DNA from: Chloroflexota bacterium
GTDB lineage: Bacteria; Chloroflexota; Dehalococcoidia; Lucifugimonadales; UBA3495
Reading direction: 5' to 3'
Length of the DNA stretch: 64,000 nt
Assembly: GCA_028873965.1 (NCBI GenBank)
Contig: JAPPMU010000042.1
Coordinates: 66,383-130,382 of the forward strand
The notes beneath the pieces are model-generated. The model was given only the letters and a program-made list of their open reading frames with translations. It made no database searches and was not told where the DNA came from. The position numbers were made by a program, and so were the translations under genes. Below, one piece after another: positions 1 to 10,005 of the stretch (the stretch's first letter is position 1; every line of letters starts with the position of its first letter).

Positions 1-519
1 CGTGAAGATGGGTTGTTGGATTCCGGTGATCCAAAAGTTGCGGTCGTCGCCGCGAGTTCAGCATGGCCTATGTTCCAGACGGTTCACGTGTATTGTTGTC
101 TTGTAAGCCTCCCTTTCCGAAGCACCGATCAATTTGATCGCATGGCATTCTATGCGAATGGTGAAATCAAACACCTGGTTCCGAAAGTCATTGATGTGGT
201 TGAGTCGATTAACCTTACCCGGAAAGAGGAAATCGCTGCCCTTGATTCATCCGCGAAGGAACTCGCTGAGAAACTGTTTCGGGAAATGGGAAGCACTCCT
301 GAGTGGCACCAATGGTTTGGCGGCGACCGTAAGGTCATGTTCTTAAGCGCGCCTAACGATAGTGAGACCATCGACCTGAAAAAATCTATAGTCAATGATA
401 AGAAAAGTGATAGCGGCAAAACGGTGCCGTTCACGTATGGGAAACCGAGGTATGTAAGCTTGGCTTCGCTACAGAAAGCGTGCACGACTACAGAACTGGA
501 GCAGTTGGAGAAGGGATAG
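1..519 (+). CDS. hypothetical protein, 5' end open at window edge
   Basis: ORF 13..519 stays open in frame to base 1; no recognised motif. Confidence 0.4.
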   Translation, partial: REDGLLDSGDPKVAVVAASSAWPMFQTVHVYCCLVSLPFRSTDQFDRMAFYANGEIKHLVPKVIDVVESINLTRKEEIAALDSSAKELAEKLFREMGSTPEWHQWFGGDRKVMFLSAPNDSETIDLKKSIVNDKKSDSGKTVPFTYGKPRYVSLASLQKACTTTELEQLEKG

Positions 520-536
520 ACACTGTTCACAACTCA

Positions 537-1103
537 ATGGCAATCAGCCACACGGTCAGGCAAATGACGTATCACGAAAAATCTGAAAATCCGCCCCGGC
601 CCATCGAGATGTGCTACTGGGTGGTTCCCGGCAAACTGCTGGCCGGCGAATATCCCGGACATTGGGAAGAGAACAAGGCCAAGGAGAAGCTCGCCCGTCT
701 CACCGACGCCGGCGTTTCGGTTTTCATCGACCTGACCAACCCGGATACGACCGACGGGCATCTGAAACCCTACTCGTACTTGCTCGAAGGGCCAACCCAC
801 GAGCCGTTTCCTATCGACGACCAGGACGTGCCGGTCTCTGTGGAGTTGACCAAAGCAGCCCTGGACGCCATTGATGCCCATATCGCGGCCGGCGAGACGG
901 TGTACGTGCATTGCTGGGGCGGCGTTGGACGCACCGGCACCATCGTCGGCTGCTGGCTGGCGCGACACTATGAGACCGGTCAGGCGGCGCTGGACCGGCT
1001 CATGGAACTATGGAAAGAAAATCCCAAGTCGATCAGTCGCCGTTCGCCGGAAACGGCCGAACAAGCACGTTACGTGCTCGATTGGAAGGAAGATGTCGCC
1101 TAG
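537..1103 (+). CDS. dual-specificity / tyrosine phosphatase family protein
   Basis: [22 protein letters not shown] matches the HCxxGxGRT P-loop; internal start MAISHT or MTYHEK likely. Confidence 0.85.
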   Translation: MAISHTVRQMTYHEKSENPPRPIEMCYWVVPGKLLAGEYPGHWEENKAKEKLARLTDAGVSVFIDLTNPDTTDGHLKPYSYLLEGPTHEPFPIDDQDVPVSVELTKAALDAIDAHIAAGETVYVHCWGGVGRTGTIVGCWLARHYETGQAALDRLMELWKENPKSISRRSPETAEQARYVLDWKEDVA

Positions 1104-2029
1104 CCTCCGCGCTTCCACAGCCCATCCGCCAATTGGATGATTAGCTCGGCCATCGCAACGCGCTCCCGCCATTCTGCCGGAATGCCGTCTATGCCGTAGT
1201 GCGCGCCGGCGATTTGGCCGTAGATGGCGGCGGTGGTATCTGCATCGTCGCCCAGGTTCACCGCCAGCAGGCAGCCGTCGCGGAAATCGGTTGAGTAGTA
1301 AAAGGCCCACAACGCCGCTTCCAGCGACTTCACCACGTAGCCGCTGCCGACAATTTCCGGCGGTTCTTTGCCTTTGAAGGAACCGCCGGCGATCTCGTCA
1401 ATCTCGGCGCACAGCGGCTCCCGCTCCCACAAACCACTCACCGGCGCATAGCGCGGTGACAGCAGCGTTGCCTTGTCCACGCTCTGCACTGCGCCTACCA
1501 GCAGCCCGCCGAAGTAACGGCAGGCGTCGATGCAGGTGGCCGCCCCGTGGGTAGTGCGGGAGCTTTCGCCGCTCATACGGATTGCGCGCCCTGGGTCGGA
1601 GGCAAAGAACAGCGGCGCCGGCGCCAGTCGCATCAGGCAGCCGTTGCCGGCGGAGTACGGGTCGGTGGAACCGGCGAAGGGTTCGCCCGTGCGCCGGTAA
1701 TGGCTCAAGGCATCGGACACCGTGATACCAATGTCAAAGCATTCCCCGTTGCTGCTCAGGTAGCCCTCTCTCCACCAGCGGACGTAGCGATCCATCTGGT
1801 CGGCAGCGTCGAAACCACCGGAGGCAACCAGACTGTCCGCCAGGCAAAGGGCCATTGAGGTGTCATCTGTCCATTCCCCCGGATTCAGCCGGAACGGCCC
1901 GCCGCCCGTCATATCCTCAACGGGAGGAAAACTGCCTCGACTTTTGAACTCCACTGTGGTGCCTACGGCGTCACCGGCAGCGAGGCCCATAAGGCAGCCT
2001 TGATAACGCTGCTGTGTTGAAATCATCAC
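1100..2029 (-). CDS. ADP-ribosylglycohydrolase (DraG/ARH) family protein
   Basis: [49 protein letters not shown] motifs. Confidence 0.92.
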   Translation of the reverse strand: MMISTQQRYQGCLMGLAAGDAVGTTVEFKSRGSFPPVEDMTGGGPFRLNPGEWTDDTSMALCLADSLVASGGFDAADQMDRYVRWWREGYLSSNGECFDIGITVSDALSHYRRTGEPFAGSTDPYSAGNGCLMRLAPAPLFFASDPGRAIRMSGESSRTTHGAATCIDACRYFGGLLVGAVQSVDKATLLSPRYAPVSGLWEREPLCAEIDEIAGGSFKGKEPPEIVGSGYVVKSLEAALWAFYYSTDFRDGCLLAVNLGDDADTTAAIYGQIAGAHYGIDGIPAEWRERVAMAELIIQLADGLWKRGG

Positions 2030-2047
2030 GGCGCTCCTCTGCTGCTT

Positions 2048-2914
2048 CTAGCCCATGGCTTCCTTGAAACGCCGGATCGCGTCAATATGCTGGTCGGGTC
2101 CCTTAAGGCCGGCGCGCATGGTGTTGACCGAGAAGTGGGTCGCGCCGGCGTCGCTCCAGTCGGAGGCGAGCTTGTTCCAGTCGTCGGGGTTGTTGCTGTC
2201 CGCCAGCGAGGCGCGGCCCTCGACGCCGATGGCGGATGGGTCGCGGCCGTAGCCGCGGGCCAGCTCGCGCATCTCCTCCAGCCGCTCCCGACCGGCGCCG
2301 TCGGGCTGGAACTGGGGGAACCAGCCGTCGCCCATCCGGGCGATGCGCCGCACCACCTGGGGGGCGCCCCCTCCGAACCAGACCGGAATGGGCCGCTGCA
2401 CCGGCAGGGGGTTGATGCCGGCGTGGGTGATCTTGTGGTAGCGGCCCTCGTAGTTCACCACTTCCTGGGTCCAGAGCATGCGCATGACCTCGACCTGCTC
2501 GGCGGAGCGGCGGCCGCGGTTTTCCCAGTTCTCGCCCAGGGCCTCGAACTCGACCTCGTTCCAGCCGACGCCAATGCCCAGACGCAGGCGGCCATTGGTG
2601 AGCACGTCGACTTCCGCCGTCTGCTTGGCGACCAGGGCGGTCTGCCGCTGGGGCAGGATGATGATGCCGGTGCAGAACTCGATCTTCTCGGTCAGCGCGG
2701 CCAGATAGCCGAACATCACGAAGGGTTCGTGGAACATGTCGTCCTTGTTGTAGGGACGGTTCCACTCCGCGCGCTGGGTGTGGTCGGCTCCCAGGACGTG
2801 GTCGAAGACCAGCAGGTGCTCATATCCCAGGGCTTCGGCGGCCTGGGCGAAGTCCTTGACGGCGATGGGGTCGGCGCCGATTTCGGTCTGGGGGAAGATG
2901 GCTCCGAGTTGCAT
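2048..2914 (-). CDS. LLM class flavin/F420-dependent oxidoreductase
   Basis: luciferase-like: LLVFDHVLGAD..., GIGVGWNEVEFEALG, PVWFGGGAPQVVRRIARMGDGWFP. Confidence 0.92.
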   Translation of the reverse strand: MQLGAIFPQTEIGADPIAVKDFAQAAEALGYEHLLVFDHVLGADHTQRAEWNRPYNKDDMFHEPFVMFGYLAALTEKIEFCTGIIILPQRQTALVAKQTAEVDVLTNGRLRLGIGVGWNEVEFEALGENWENRGRRSAEQVEVMRMLWTQEVVNYEGRYHKITHAGINPLPVQRPIPVWFGGGAPQVVRRIARMGDGWFPQFQPDGAGRERLEEMRELARGYGRDPSAIGVEGRASLADSNNPDDWNKLASDWSDAGATHFSVNTMRAGLKGPDQHIDAIRRFKEAMG

Positions 2915-3152
2915 GGTGGTTGCTCCTTAATGATGGCGGTTGGCGATGGGTTTGGAGGTTTTGGCCGGCGTTGGCGGCTGGTCTGGCATAGTTTCGAAAT
3001 CTCCAGTCCGCAATTTTGTCCGACTGGGCAACGGTTGCGGCTGCAAGTATCCGTCGCTACACGAAAGGCGTCAATCCTGACGGCATAAGCCGGTTGATTG
3101 GCATTTTGTGTGCTTGTGAATCGGCGCAAGGGCTGGCAGAATCGCCTAGCAT

Positions 3153-3347
3153 ATGCCAAAAATCCGTGAATTGGTTGCTGATTTGGTTCGGTCCGGGTTT
3201 GTTAACCGGGGAGGCCGGGGAAGCCACCGGAACTTCGTACATCCCAACGTTGCAAAGCCTGTTACCATATCGGGCAATCTGGGCGATGACGCTAAAATCT
3301 ACCAAGTTCGTGCCGTGAGAACAGCAATTGAGGAATCCAGGCAATGA
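3153..3347 (+). CDS. hicA: HicA family toxin
   Basis: 64 aa, LVRSGFVNRGGRGSHRNFVHPN; overlaps the HicB-like ORF by 4 nt. Confidence 0.85.
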   Translation: MPKIRELVADLVRSGFVNRGGRGSHRNFVHPNVAKPVTISGNLGDDAKIYQVRAVRTAIEESRQ

Positions 3348-3583
3348 AGGACAGCGCCCGTTACGTCAAGATCGTCGAGTGGTCCGAGGAGGACCAGTGT
3401 TACGTGGGGAGCGCGCCGGGTCTGATCTACGGAGGATGCCACGGCGCCGACGAACTTCAGGTATTCGAGGAACTTTGTCAGGTCGTTGATGAGGCGATTG
3501 AGCTATATCGGTCAGATGGCAAACCACTGCCATCGCCTACGTCCGGGCGTGACTTGGTCAACAAGCTGGGGGCCATAGTATAG
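3344..3583 (+). CDS. hicB: HicB family antitoxin
   Basis: YVKIVEWSEEDQCYVGSAPGL...GCHGADELQVFEELCQVVDEAIELY. Confidence 0.8.
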   Translation: MKDSARYVKIVEWSEEDQCYVGSAPGLIYGGCHGADELQVFEELCQVVDEAIELYRSDGKPLPSPTSGRDLVNKLGAIV

Positions 3584-3797
3584 CCCGCCCGCCGTACCGT
3601 AATCCCCGCCCCTGGAATTTTCCGGCGGCCCGCAGTTGCCGCCGCACCCTGTCAACGCCGCCGACTCTCCGGCGAAACAGGCCCGGCACGTTCTCCTACG
3701 CGGATCGGATGATGCGGACGCGGCAGGCGGGGTCGGCGTGGACGACCTGTAGTTGATGCTGCCGCCGCGCCCGGTCCGAGCTCAGTAGGATTGCTCT

Positions 3798-4730
3798 CTA
3801 CACCTGCCGCTGTTTCGGATCCAGCCGGTCGCGCAGCCAGTCGCCCAGCAGGTTCATGCTCAGCACCACCAGCATGATGGCCAGGCCGGGGAAGAGCGAA
3901 ACCCACCACCCCTGGGCCGATGCGATGAGCACCCGGCCGTCGGCCACCATCAGGCCCCAGGCCGGCTGTGGCGGCGGGATGCCAGCGCCCAGGAAGCTCA
4001 GTGTTGCCTCCAGGATGATGACGAACCCGACGTTCAGGGTTGCCAGGACGATGATGCTGTTGAAAACGTTGGGTAAGACGTGACGGATCATGATCCGTCG
4101 GTGCGAGGCGCCGGACACGCGGGCGCGCGCGATGAAATCCTGAACGCGGACGGCCAGGGTCTCGCCGCGGACCAGGCGGGCGTATCGGGACCACATGAGC
4201 AGCACCAGCACGGTGATCACCGTGGCCATGCTGGGCTTGGTCGCCGCTACGATGACCAGCGCCAGCAGGATGATGGGGATGGACAGTGATATGTCCACCA
4301 GGCGCATCACCACGGCGTCAACCCAACCTCCCCAGTATCCGGCGGCGATGCCCAGCGTGGTCCCCAGGACGCCGGCGATGCAGATGGCGATGGCGGCGAT
4401 GACCACGGACACCCGCGCGCCGTGCATAATGCGGGACAGGATGTCGCGGCCAACGCGGTCGGTTCCCAGCAGATGCTCCGTGGAGCCTCCTTCCATCCAG
4501 GCCGGCGGCTGCAACTTGGAGGACAGGCTGCCCAGCTTGGCATCATGCGGGGCGATCCAGTCGGCGCCAATGGCCGGGATCACCATGACGATCAGCAGCA
4601 GGGCGATGGGGAACAGGGGATAGCGCCGGGCTTCGCGCCAGATGCGGCTCAAACGCCCGGGTTGGGCGACGGCGCCGTCCGCGAACGCGTCGGCCACCGC
4701 CGGGCTGGCGATGGGATTTTCGGCAGCCAT
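3798..4730 (-). CDS. oligopeptide/dipeptide-type ABC transporter permease (DppC-like)
   Basis: [49 protein letters not shown]. Confidence 0.92.
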   Translation of the reverse strand: MAAENPIASPAVADAFADGAVAQPGRLSRIWREARRYPLFPIALLLIVMVIPAIGADWIAPHDAKLGSLSSKLQPPAWMEGGSTEHLLGTDRVGRDILSRIMHGARVSVVIAAIAICIAGVLGTTLGIAAGYWGGWVDAVVMRLVDISLSIPIILLALVIVAATKPSMATVITVLVLLMWSRYARLVRGETLAVRVQDFIARARVSGASHRRIMIRHVLPNVFNSIIVLATLNVGFVIILEATLSFLGAGIPPPQPAWGLMVADGRVLIASAQGWWVSLFPGLAIMLVVLSMNLLGDWLRDRLDPKQRQV

Positions 4731-4742
4731 ACGGGATTTCTC

Positions 4743-5666
4743 CTAGCTAAAGCGGATCCTGGGGTCAACGTAGGCGTAGGCGATGTCCACCAGCAGGTTG
4801 GCGACTATGTACACCATGCAGAAGGTGATCACCACGGCCTGCACCACCGGGAAGTCCTTGGTCACCGCGGCGTCAACGGCCAAACGGCCCACGCCGGGCC
4901 AGGCGAAGACGAACTCGATCGACACGGAACCGACCATCAGGGAACCAATGATCAGGGCGAAATAGGTGAAGGGAGCAATCGCGGCATTCCGCAGGCAGTG
5001 CTTCCAAATCACTTTCCACTCTACGACGCCCTTGATGCGCGCCAACTTGACGTATTCAGTGTCCAGCACGTCCAGCATTGACGAACGCACCAGGCGCATC
5101 AGCGCTGCGACCTGGAACCAGCCGATAGCCACGGCGGGCAGGATGTAGGACAGAGCTCCCTGTTCCTTGCCGGACACCGGGAACCAGCCCAACTGGGCGG
5201 CAAATACCCACATCAGCATGAGGCCCAGCCAGAATGCCGGCAATGATTGCCCGAACAGGGCGATCACCTTGCCCACGTAGTCGAAGGGCGTGTCCTTCTT
5301 GACCGCTGATAGCACCCCGATGGGTACAGCGATCACGATAGCCACGATGATGGCGACGCCGGCCAGCGCCGCCGTGTTGGGGAGCCGCTCCAAAACGAGG
5401 CTCATGGCAGTACGCCCGCGCACCCGCAGGGAGTCTCCAAAATCGCCGGTAAGGGCGTTCCCCAGGAAAGTGAAGTACTGGATGTGCACCGGCCGGTCCA
5501 GACCCCAGGCGGCGCGCAGCCGCTCGGCGTCCTCGTTGGTGGCTTCCAGGGGAAGCAGCACGTCCAGCGGGTCGCCGGACAGCCGGGCCAGCGAGAACAC
5601 GATGACGGTCAACACCAGCAGGGTGAGGATCGACTGGCCGATACGGAACAGAATATAACGCTGCAC
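4743..5666 (-). CDS. oligopeptide/dipeptide-type ABC transporter permease (DppB-like)
   Basis: MQRYILFRIGQSILTLLVLTVIVFSL, GLDRPVHIQYFTFLGNALTGDFGDSL, EFVFAWPGVGRLAVDA. Confidence 0.92.
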   Translation of the reverse strand: MQRYILFRIGQSILTLLVLTVIVFSLARLSGDPLDVLLPLEATNEDAERLRAAWGLDRPVHIQYFTFLGNALTGDFGDSLRVRGRTAMSLVLERLPNTAALAGVAIIVAIVIAVPIGVLSAVKKDTPFDYVGKVIALFGQSLPAFWLGLMLMWVFAAQLGWFPVSGKEQGALSYILPAVAIGWFQVAALMRLVRSSMLDVLDTEYVKLARIKGVVEWKVIWKHCLRNAAIAPFTYFALIIGSLMVGSVSIEFVFAWPGVGRLAVDAAVTKDFPVVQAVVITFCMVYIVANLLVDIAYAYVDPRIRFS

Positions 5667-5690
5667 GGTCGGATACCTTGTTACCGGGCG

Positions 5691-5716
5691 TAGGGGCTAC
5701 CGGCGAGCAGCCCCTA
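5691..5716. terminator. intercistronic inverted repeat between binding-protein and permease genes
   Basis: TAGGGGCT-accggcgagc-AGCCCCTA; no clear U-tract, so attenuator/stabiliser rather than full terminator. Confidence 0.5.
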
Positions 5717-5743
5717 CGAATTGTACCAGCAGTTGCGAATGGC

Positions 5744-7603
5744 CTAGTTGGAGGCCGGAGTGATGTACTCGGTGTGCGTGAAGCTGGCGTTGATGTTGCC
5801 GGGCCAGACCATCTCGCCGATTGCGGCCGGGTCGATCACGATCTGCGCAGGCAGCCATACGATTGGCACTTCGGAGTAGAGGTCGAACTTGAGGTCGCCA
5901 AGGTCGCGCAGAGCCTGGGCCTTGACCTCGGGATCGACGCTCTGGGTGGCCTTGTCGTACAGGGCATCGGTCATGGGATCCACGGAGGTCCGCCAGAAGC
6001 CGGCGTTGCCGCTGCGGTTGTAGAACCGCAGGGTGATGTCAGCGGGGCGGTAGGTGCCGCGCGTGGCGGCGATGGTGCCGTGGGTCTTGCCCGGGCGATA
6101 GTACTTGGCGCGGTAGTCGGACCACTTGATGGCCTCGGTCTCCACGTCGATGCCGATCTGGGTGAGGTAGGTGAAGGCCGCCTCTCCCATGGGGATCATT
6201 TCCGGAACGCCGGGGAGCTCGGTGAGCAGCAGCGTCAGCTTGTATCCCTTGTGGCCGGACTCCTCGAGGAGCTGGGCGGCCAGATCGGGATCATAGCCGT
6301 ACTTGTCATCGAACTCTTCGGTCCAGCGCTGATTGTAGCCGGGCAGAGCCGGGTGGTATCCCCACACCGTGTGCTGTCGCCCAATGCCGCCGAACAGCTG
6401 GGTGTTGATTTCTTCGCGGTTGATGGAGCGGTTGATGGCTTCCCTGACCTTGGGGTCGAGGTGGGGCTCATCAGCCTGATAGAAGCAGTTTTCGAACCCT
6501 TCCGCCAGGCAGGGGCCGGCTTCTTCGGGGTTGTAAACGCCACCGATGATGAAGGCGACCTGGATCGAAGGCAACTCGCTCTGGAGGACGGTCAAACCGG
6601 AATTCTGCGCGTCAACGTGCAGCTCGCGGCTGATCTCGCCGATCTGTACCTGTCCGGTCTGGAGCTGGGCCAGGCGGGTGGTTTCCTCGGGGATCAGGAC
6701 GTACTCCATCTCCTCGAAGAAGGGCGCGCGACGGTAGTGGTCGGCATTGCGAGAGTAGAGGATATTGACGTCGACGGTGCGCTCCTCGAACATCCAGGGG
6801 CCTACCCCGGCGGGATCCTGTTGCAGTTGCTCGATGCCCTCGGCCTCGTACTGCGCCTTGGAGTAGATGAACAGGTTGCCCTGCTGGGCACCGGCGAAGA
6901 AGTCCATCAGGGAGTTGGGAGTCTTGAGGTTGAACTGGATGGTGTTGTCGTCCAGCGCCACGATGTTGGTCGCCAGTTCTTCTTCGGTGTCACCGAAAAG
7001 CCCGCGGAACAGGCCGGTGTCGGTGGCGATGGCGTCCTCGCGGACGATGAACTGGGCGCTGAGCGGAACGTCGTGCGCGGTGAATGCGCCCCAGTCGCCG
7101 TGGAAATTCACGTCGTCGCGCAGTTGGAAAGTCCACTGCGTGCCATCCTCGTTGGCTTCCCAACTGGTGGCCAACCCCGGAACCAGGGACCCATCGAAGC
7201 GGTCGGTGTGAACCAGCGGGTCGGTGAAGGGACGAACCTGGGTGTTGGCCGAGGTCGTCGTGCCCAGCCAACTGCCGGTCAGTTGCTGTACCGGCGGGAT
7301 GGTGGCGATACGCAGGCGACCGCCGAGGGCCGTGGTCTCCTGGGCCGCCGTGGGCGTGTTGGTCGGGCTGGGGGTCGCGGTTGCCACCACCGTGGGTATG
7401 GCTGTCGGCGGCTCGGACGCAGTGGGTTCAGAGGCGGCCGGAGCCTGCTGCTGCTGACCCTGCTGCGGCTGTTGCTGTTCGGATGACGGCTGCGATGCCG
7501 GAGCCGCGGGAGACGCCGGCGCTTCACTGGCGCCGCCACAAGCGATGCCGATCACCAACAGCATTGCCGAGGCGAGGGCAAAAACGATCGTAGGTCTAAC
7601 CAA
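5744..7603 (-). CDS. ABC transporter substrate-binding lipoprotein (SBP_bac_5 family)
   Basis: TTG start at 7603 inferred: GGGAGGGAACAAA-TTG-GTTAGACCTACG, then VRPTIVFALASAMLLVIGIACGG lipobox, aligning with the N-terminus of the paralogue at 11853. Confidence 0.88.
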   Translation of the reverse strand: MVRPTIVFALASAMLLVIGIACGGASEAPASPAAPASQPSSEQQQPQQGQQQQAPAASEPTASEPPTAIPTVVATATPSPTNTPTAAQETTALGGRLRIATIPPVQQLTGSWLGTTTSANTQVRPFTDPLVHTDRFDGSLVPGLATSWEANEDGTQWTFQLRDDVNFHGDWGAFTAHDVPLSAQFIVREDAIATDTGLFRGLFGDTEEELATNIVALDDNTIQFNLKTPNSLMDFFAGAQQGNLFIYSKAQYEAEGIEQLQQDPAGVGPWMFEERTVDVNILYSRNADHYRRAPFFEEMEYVLIPEETTRLAQLQTGQVQIGEISRELHVDAQNSGLTVLQSELPSIQVAFIIGGVYNPEEAGPCLAEGFENCFYQADEPHLDPKVREAINRSINREEINTQLFGGIGRQHTVWGYHPALPGYNQRWTEEFDDKYGYDPDLAAQLLEESGHKGYKLTLLLTELPGVPEMIPMGEAAFTYLTQIGIDVETEAIKWSDYRAKYYRPGKTHGTIAATRGTYRPADITLRFYNRSGNAGFWRTSVDPMTDALYDKATQSVDPEVKAQALRDLGDLKFDLYSEVPIVWLPAQIVIDPAAIGEMVWPGNINASFTHTEYITPASN

Positions 7604-7945
7604 TTTGTTCCCTCCCAGAAACGATGACTTTATGGCCGTTGCATCCGCGGCAACAGCGACGGGCAGCGCAGTATAATGATCGAATACCGTATGGTCAAAA
7701 GTATGATAAACAGTGATATTACTGTAATCCAGCACGCAATTCGCAACCTTTAGGCACTGGCAATTACGTTAATCGTGCTATAACCGCATGGATTTCGGCG
7801 ATCCCTTGTCACGGAAACATCGACCGAATGTCCGGCAATAGTGATCCAACTCTGCGATCCGAGCGGCACAGCAACGTTTCGCTGCGCTCCGAACGCTTCG
7901 GTGCCGGTATCACGTCGTTAGAAGGGGCATGGAGCCGACGGACAC

Positions 7946-7979
7946 ATAAAACGCCCGGGCGCGATGAAGCGCCCGGGCG
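7946..7979 (-). terminator. Rho-independent terminator downstream of the second ABC operon
   Basis: minus strand CGCCCGGGCGC-loop-GCGCCCGGGCG followed by TTTTATG. Confidence 0.75.
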
Positions 7980-8011
7980 ATAATTGTTCGCTTGGCCGGG
8001 GTGGCCGGAGA

Positions 8012-8950
8012 CTACACCTGGCGTTGCTTGGGATCCAGCCGGTCGCGGAGCCAATCACCCAGGAGGTTCATGCTGAGCACCACCAGCATGATCGCGAGGC
8101 CGGGCAGCAGGGAGACCCACCAGCCCTTTTCGGAGGCCACCAGCTCACGGCCGTCGGCGACCATGAGGCCCCACGCCGGATTGGGGCGAGGCACTCCGGC
8201 TCCCAGGAAGCTAAGGGTGCTTTCCAGGATGATCACGAACCCTACCTGCAACGTCGCCAGCACCACCAGGCTGTTGAACACGTTGGGCAAGATGTGCTTG
8301 AACATGATCCGCACGTGGCTGGAACCGGCCACCTGGGCTCGCGAAATGAAGTCCTGCACCCGCACCGCCAGCGTTTCGCCCCGGGCCAATCGGGCATAGC
8401 GAGACCACAGGAGCACCACGATGACGCCGATGACCGTGCTGGTGCGTGGCCCCAGCGCGGCCACCAGCACCAACCCCAGCAGAATGATCGGAATGGATAA
8501 GGAGATGTCCACCAGGCGCATGATGAGGGCGTCCACCCACCCGCCCCAGTAGCCGGCAGTGATGCCCAGGGCGGTCCCAATGATTCCGCTAACCACAATG
8601 GCGATCATCGCGATGATCACGGAAATGCGGCTTCCGTAGAGGATGCGGCTCAGGATGTCGCGACCGACTTTGTCGGTTCCGAGAATGTGCTCGGCGCTGC
8701 CGCCTTCCTGCCAGACCGGCGGCGCCAGACGATTGCCGAGGCTACCCCGAGTGGGATCGTGCGGGGCGATCTGGTTGGCGAATATGGCCGGAATAACCAG
8801 CACTACCAGAAGGATGGCCGTGGGCAGCAACGGGAGGCGTCGCGCTTCCGAAAAATAGCGGGCGAGGCGGGAACGCCCTTCGCCAGCCTGCGCCACCGCA
8901 TTCTCGTCAGAGGCGGCCGGGATCGGACTTGCACGGTCTTCAGCTGCCAT
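8012..8950 (-). CDS. oligopeptide/dipeptide-type ABC transporter permease (DppC-like), paralogue of 3798..4730
   Basis: close protein similarity to 3798..4730, same C-terminus [17 protein letters not shown]. Confidence 0.92.
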   Translation of the reverse strand: MAAEDRASPIPAASDENAVAQAGEGRSRLARYFSEARRLPLLPTAILLVVLVIPAIFANQIAPHDPTRGSLGNRLAPPVWQEGGSAEHILGTDKVGRDILSRILYGSRISVIIAMIAIVVSGIIGTALGITAGYWGGWVDALIMRLVDISLSIPIILLGLVLVAALGPRTSTVIGVIVVLLWSRYARLARGETLAVRVQDFISRAQVAGSSHVRIMFKHILPNVFNSLVVLATLQVGFVIILESTLSFLGAGVPRPNPAWGLMVADGRELVASEKGWWVSLLPGLAIMLVVLSMNLLGDWLRDRLDPKQRQV

Positions 8951-9009
8951 ATCGGAACGGTCTCCTCAGATTGAGCCAGTAGTCAGCAGGCCAGCGCGTG
9001 ATTGACGTC

Positions 9010-9930
9010 CTAGCTGTAGCGGATGCGCGGGTCGACGTAGGCGTAGGCGATGTCGACCAGCAGGTTCGCCGTGATGTAAACCAGGCAGAAGACGATGACC
9101 ACCGCCTGGATGACCGGGAAATCCCGGGCGATGGTGCTGTCCACCGCCAGCAACCCGACGCCGGGCCACGCAAACACGAACTCGATGCTGACGCTGCCCA
9201 CCATAAGCGAGCCCAGGATCAGCGCGAAATAGGTGAACGGCGCAATGGCGGCGTTGCGCAGGCAGTGCTTCCAAACCACCTTGCGCTCGGACACTCCCTT
9301 GATGCGGGCCAACTTGACGTATTCGGTGTCCAGGACGTCCAGCATGGACGAACGCACCAGGCGCATCAGGGCGGCAACCTGGAACCAACCGATGGCGATG
9401 GCCGGCAAGATGAACGACCGGATGCCGGACTTGCCCGACGTGGGCACCAGTTCCAGGTTGACGGCGAAGATCCACATCAGGACCAATCCTAACCAGAAAG
9501 CCGGTAGCGACTGGCCGGTAAGGGCCAGAACCTTGCCGGCGTAGTCGAAGACGGTGTCCTTTTTGACCGCCGACAAAACACCCACGGGGACGGCGATCAG
9601 CGTGGCCACCAACAGCGCCAAGCCGGCCAGTTGGGCCGTAGCCGGTAGCCGGTCGAACACCAGGTTGATCGCCTGCTGATCCCGGTGCTTGATGGATTCG
9701 CCAAAGTCACCCGTCAACGCGTTGCCCAGGAACTTGAAGTACTGCACGTAGATCGGCTGGTCGAGCCCCCAGGCGGCGCGGACGCGCTCGGCGTCTTCCA
9801 CCGTGGCTTCCAAGGGAAGCAGGACGTCCAGCGGGTCGCCGGCGATCCGAGCCAGGCTGAACACGATCACGGTCAGCACCAGCAGGGCGAGGATGGACTG
9901 GACGATACGAATGAGGATGTAGCGTTGCAC
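9010..9930 (-). CDS. oligopeptide/dipeptide-type ABC transporter permease (DppB-like), paralogue of 4743..5666
   Basis: MQRYILIRIVQSILALLVLTVIVFSLARIAGDPLDVLLPLEAT; close similarity to 4743..5666. Confidence 0.92.
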   Translation of the reverse strand: MQRYILIRIVQSILALLVLTVIVFSLARIAGDPLDVLLPLEATVEDAERVRAAWGLDQPIYVQYFKFLGNALTGDFGESIKHRDQQAINLVFDRLPATAQLAGLALLVATLIAVPVGVLSAVKKDTVFDYAGKVLALTGQSLPAFWLGLVLMWIFAVNLELVPTSGKSGIRSFILPAIAIGWFQVAALMRLVRSSMLDVLDTEYVKLARIKGVSERKVVWKHCLRNAAIAPFTYFALILGSLMVGSVSIEFVFAWPGVGLLAVDSTIARDFPVIQAVVIVFCLVYITANLLVDIAYAYVDPRIRYS

Positions 9931-9953
9931 GATCAGTTGCCTTATTGGTGGTC

Positions 9954-9977
9954 AGGGGCGAATGAACATTCGCCCCT
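9954..9977. repeat. palindromic element AGGGGCGAATGAACATTCGCCCCT in the SBP-permease gap
   Basis: near-perfect 24 bp palindrome; related copies at 37788 and 56494. Confidence 0.7.
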
Positions 9978-10005
9978 GCGGATACACTGGGAGAATGGCG
10001 GTATC

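Noticed and set aside
5678-7486. 602 aa plus-strand ORF
   Set aside because: Antisense shadow of the SBP gene 5744..7603 in GC-rich DNA; low-complexity Gly/Val/Leu composition
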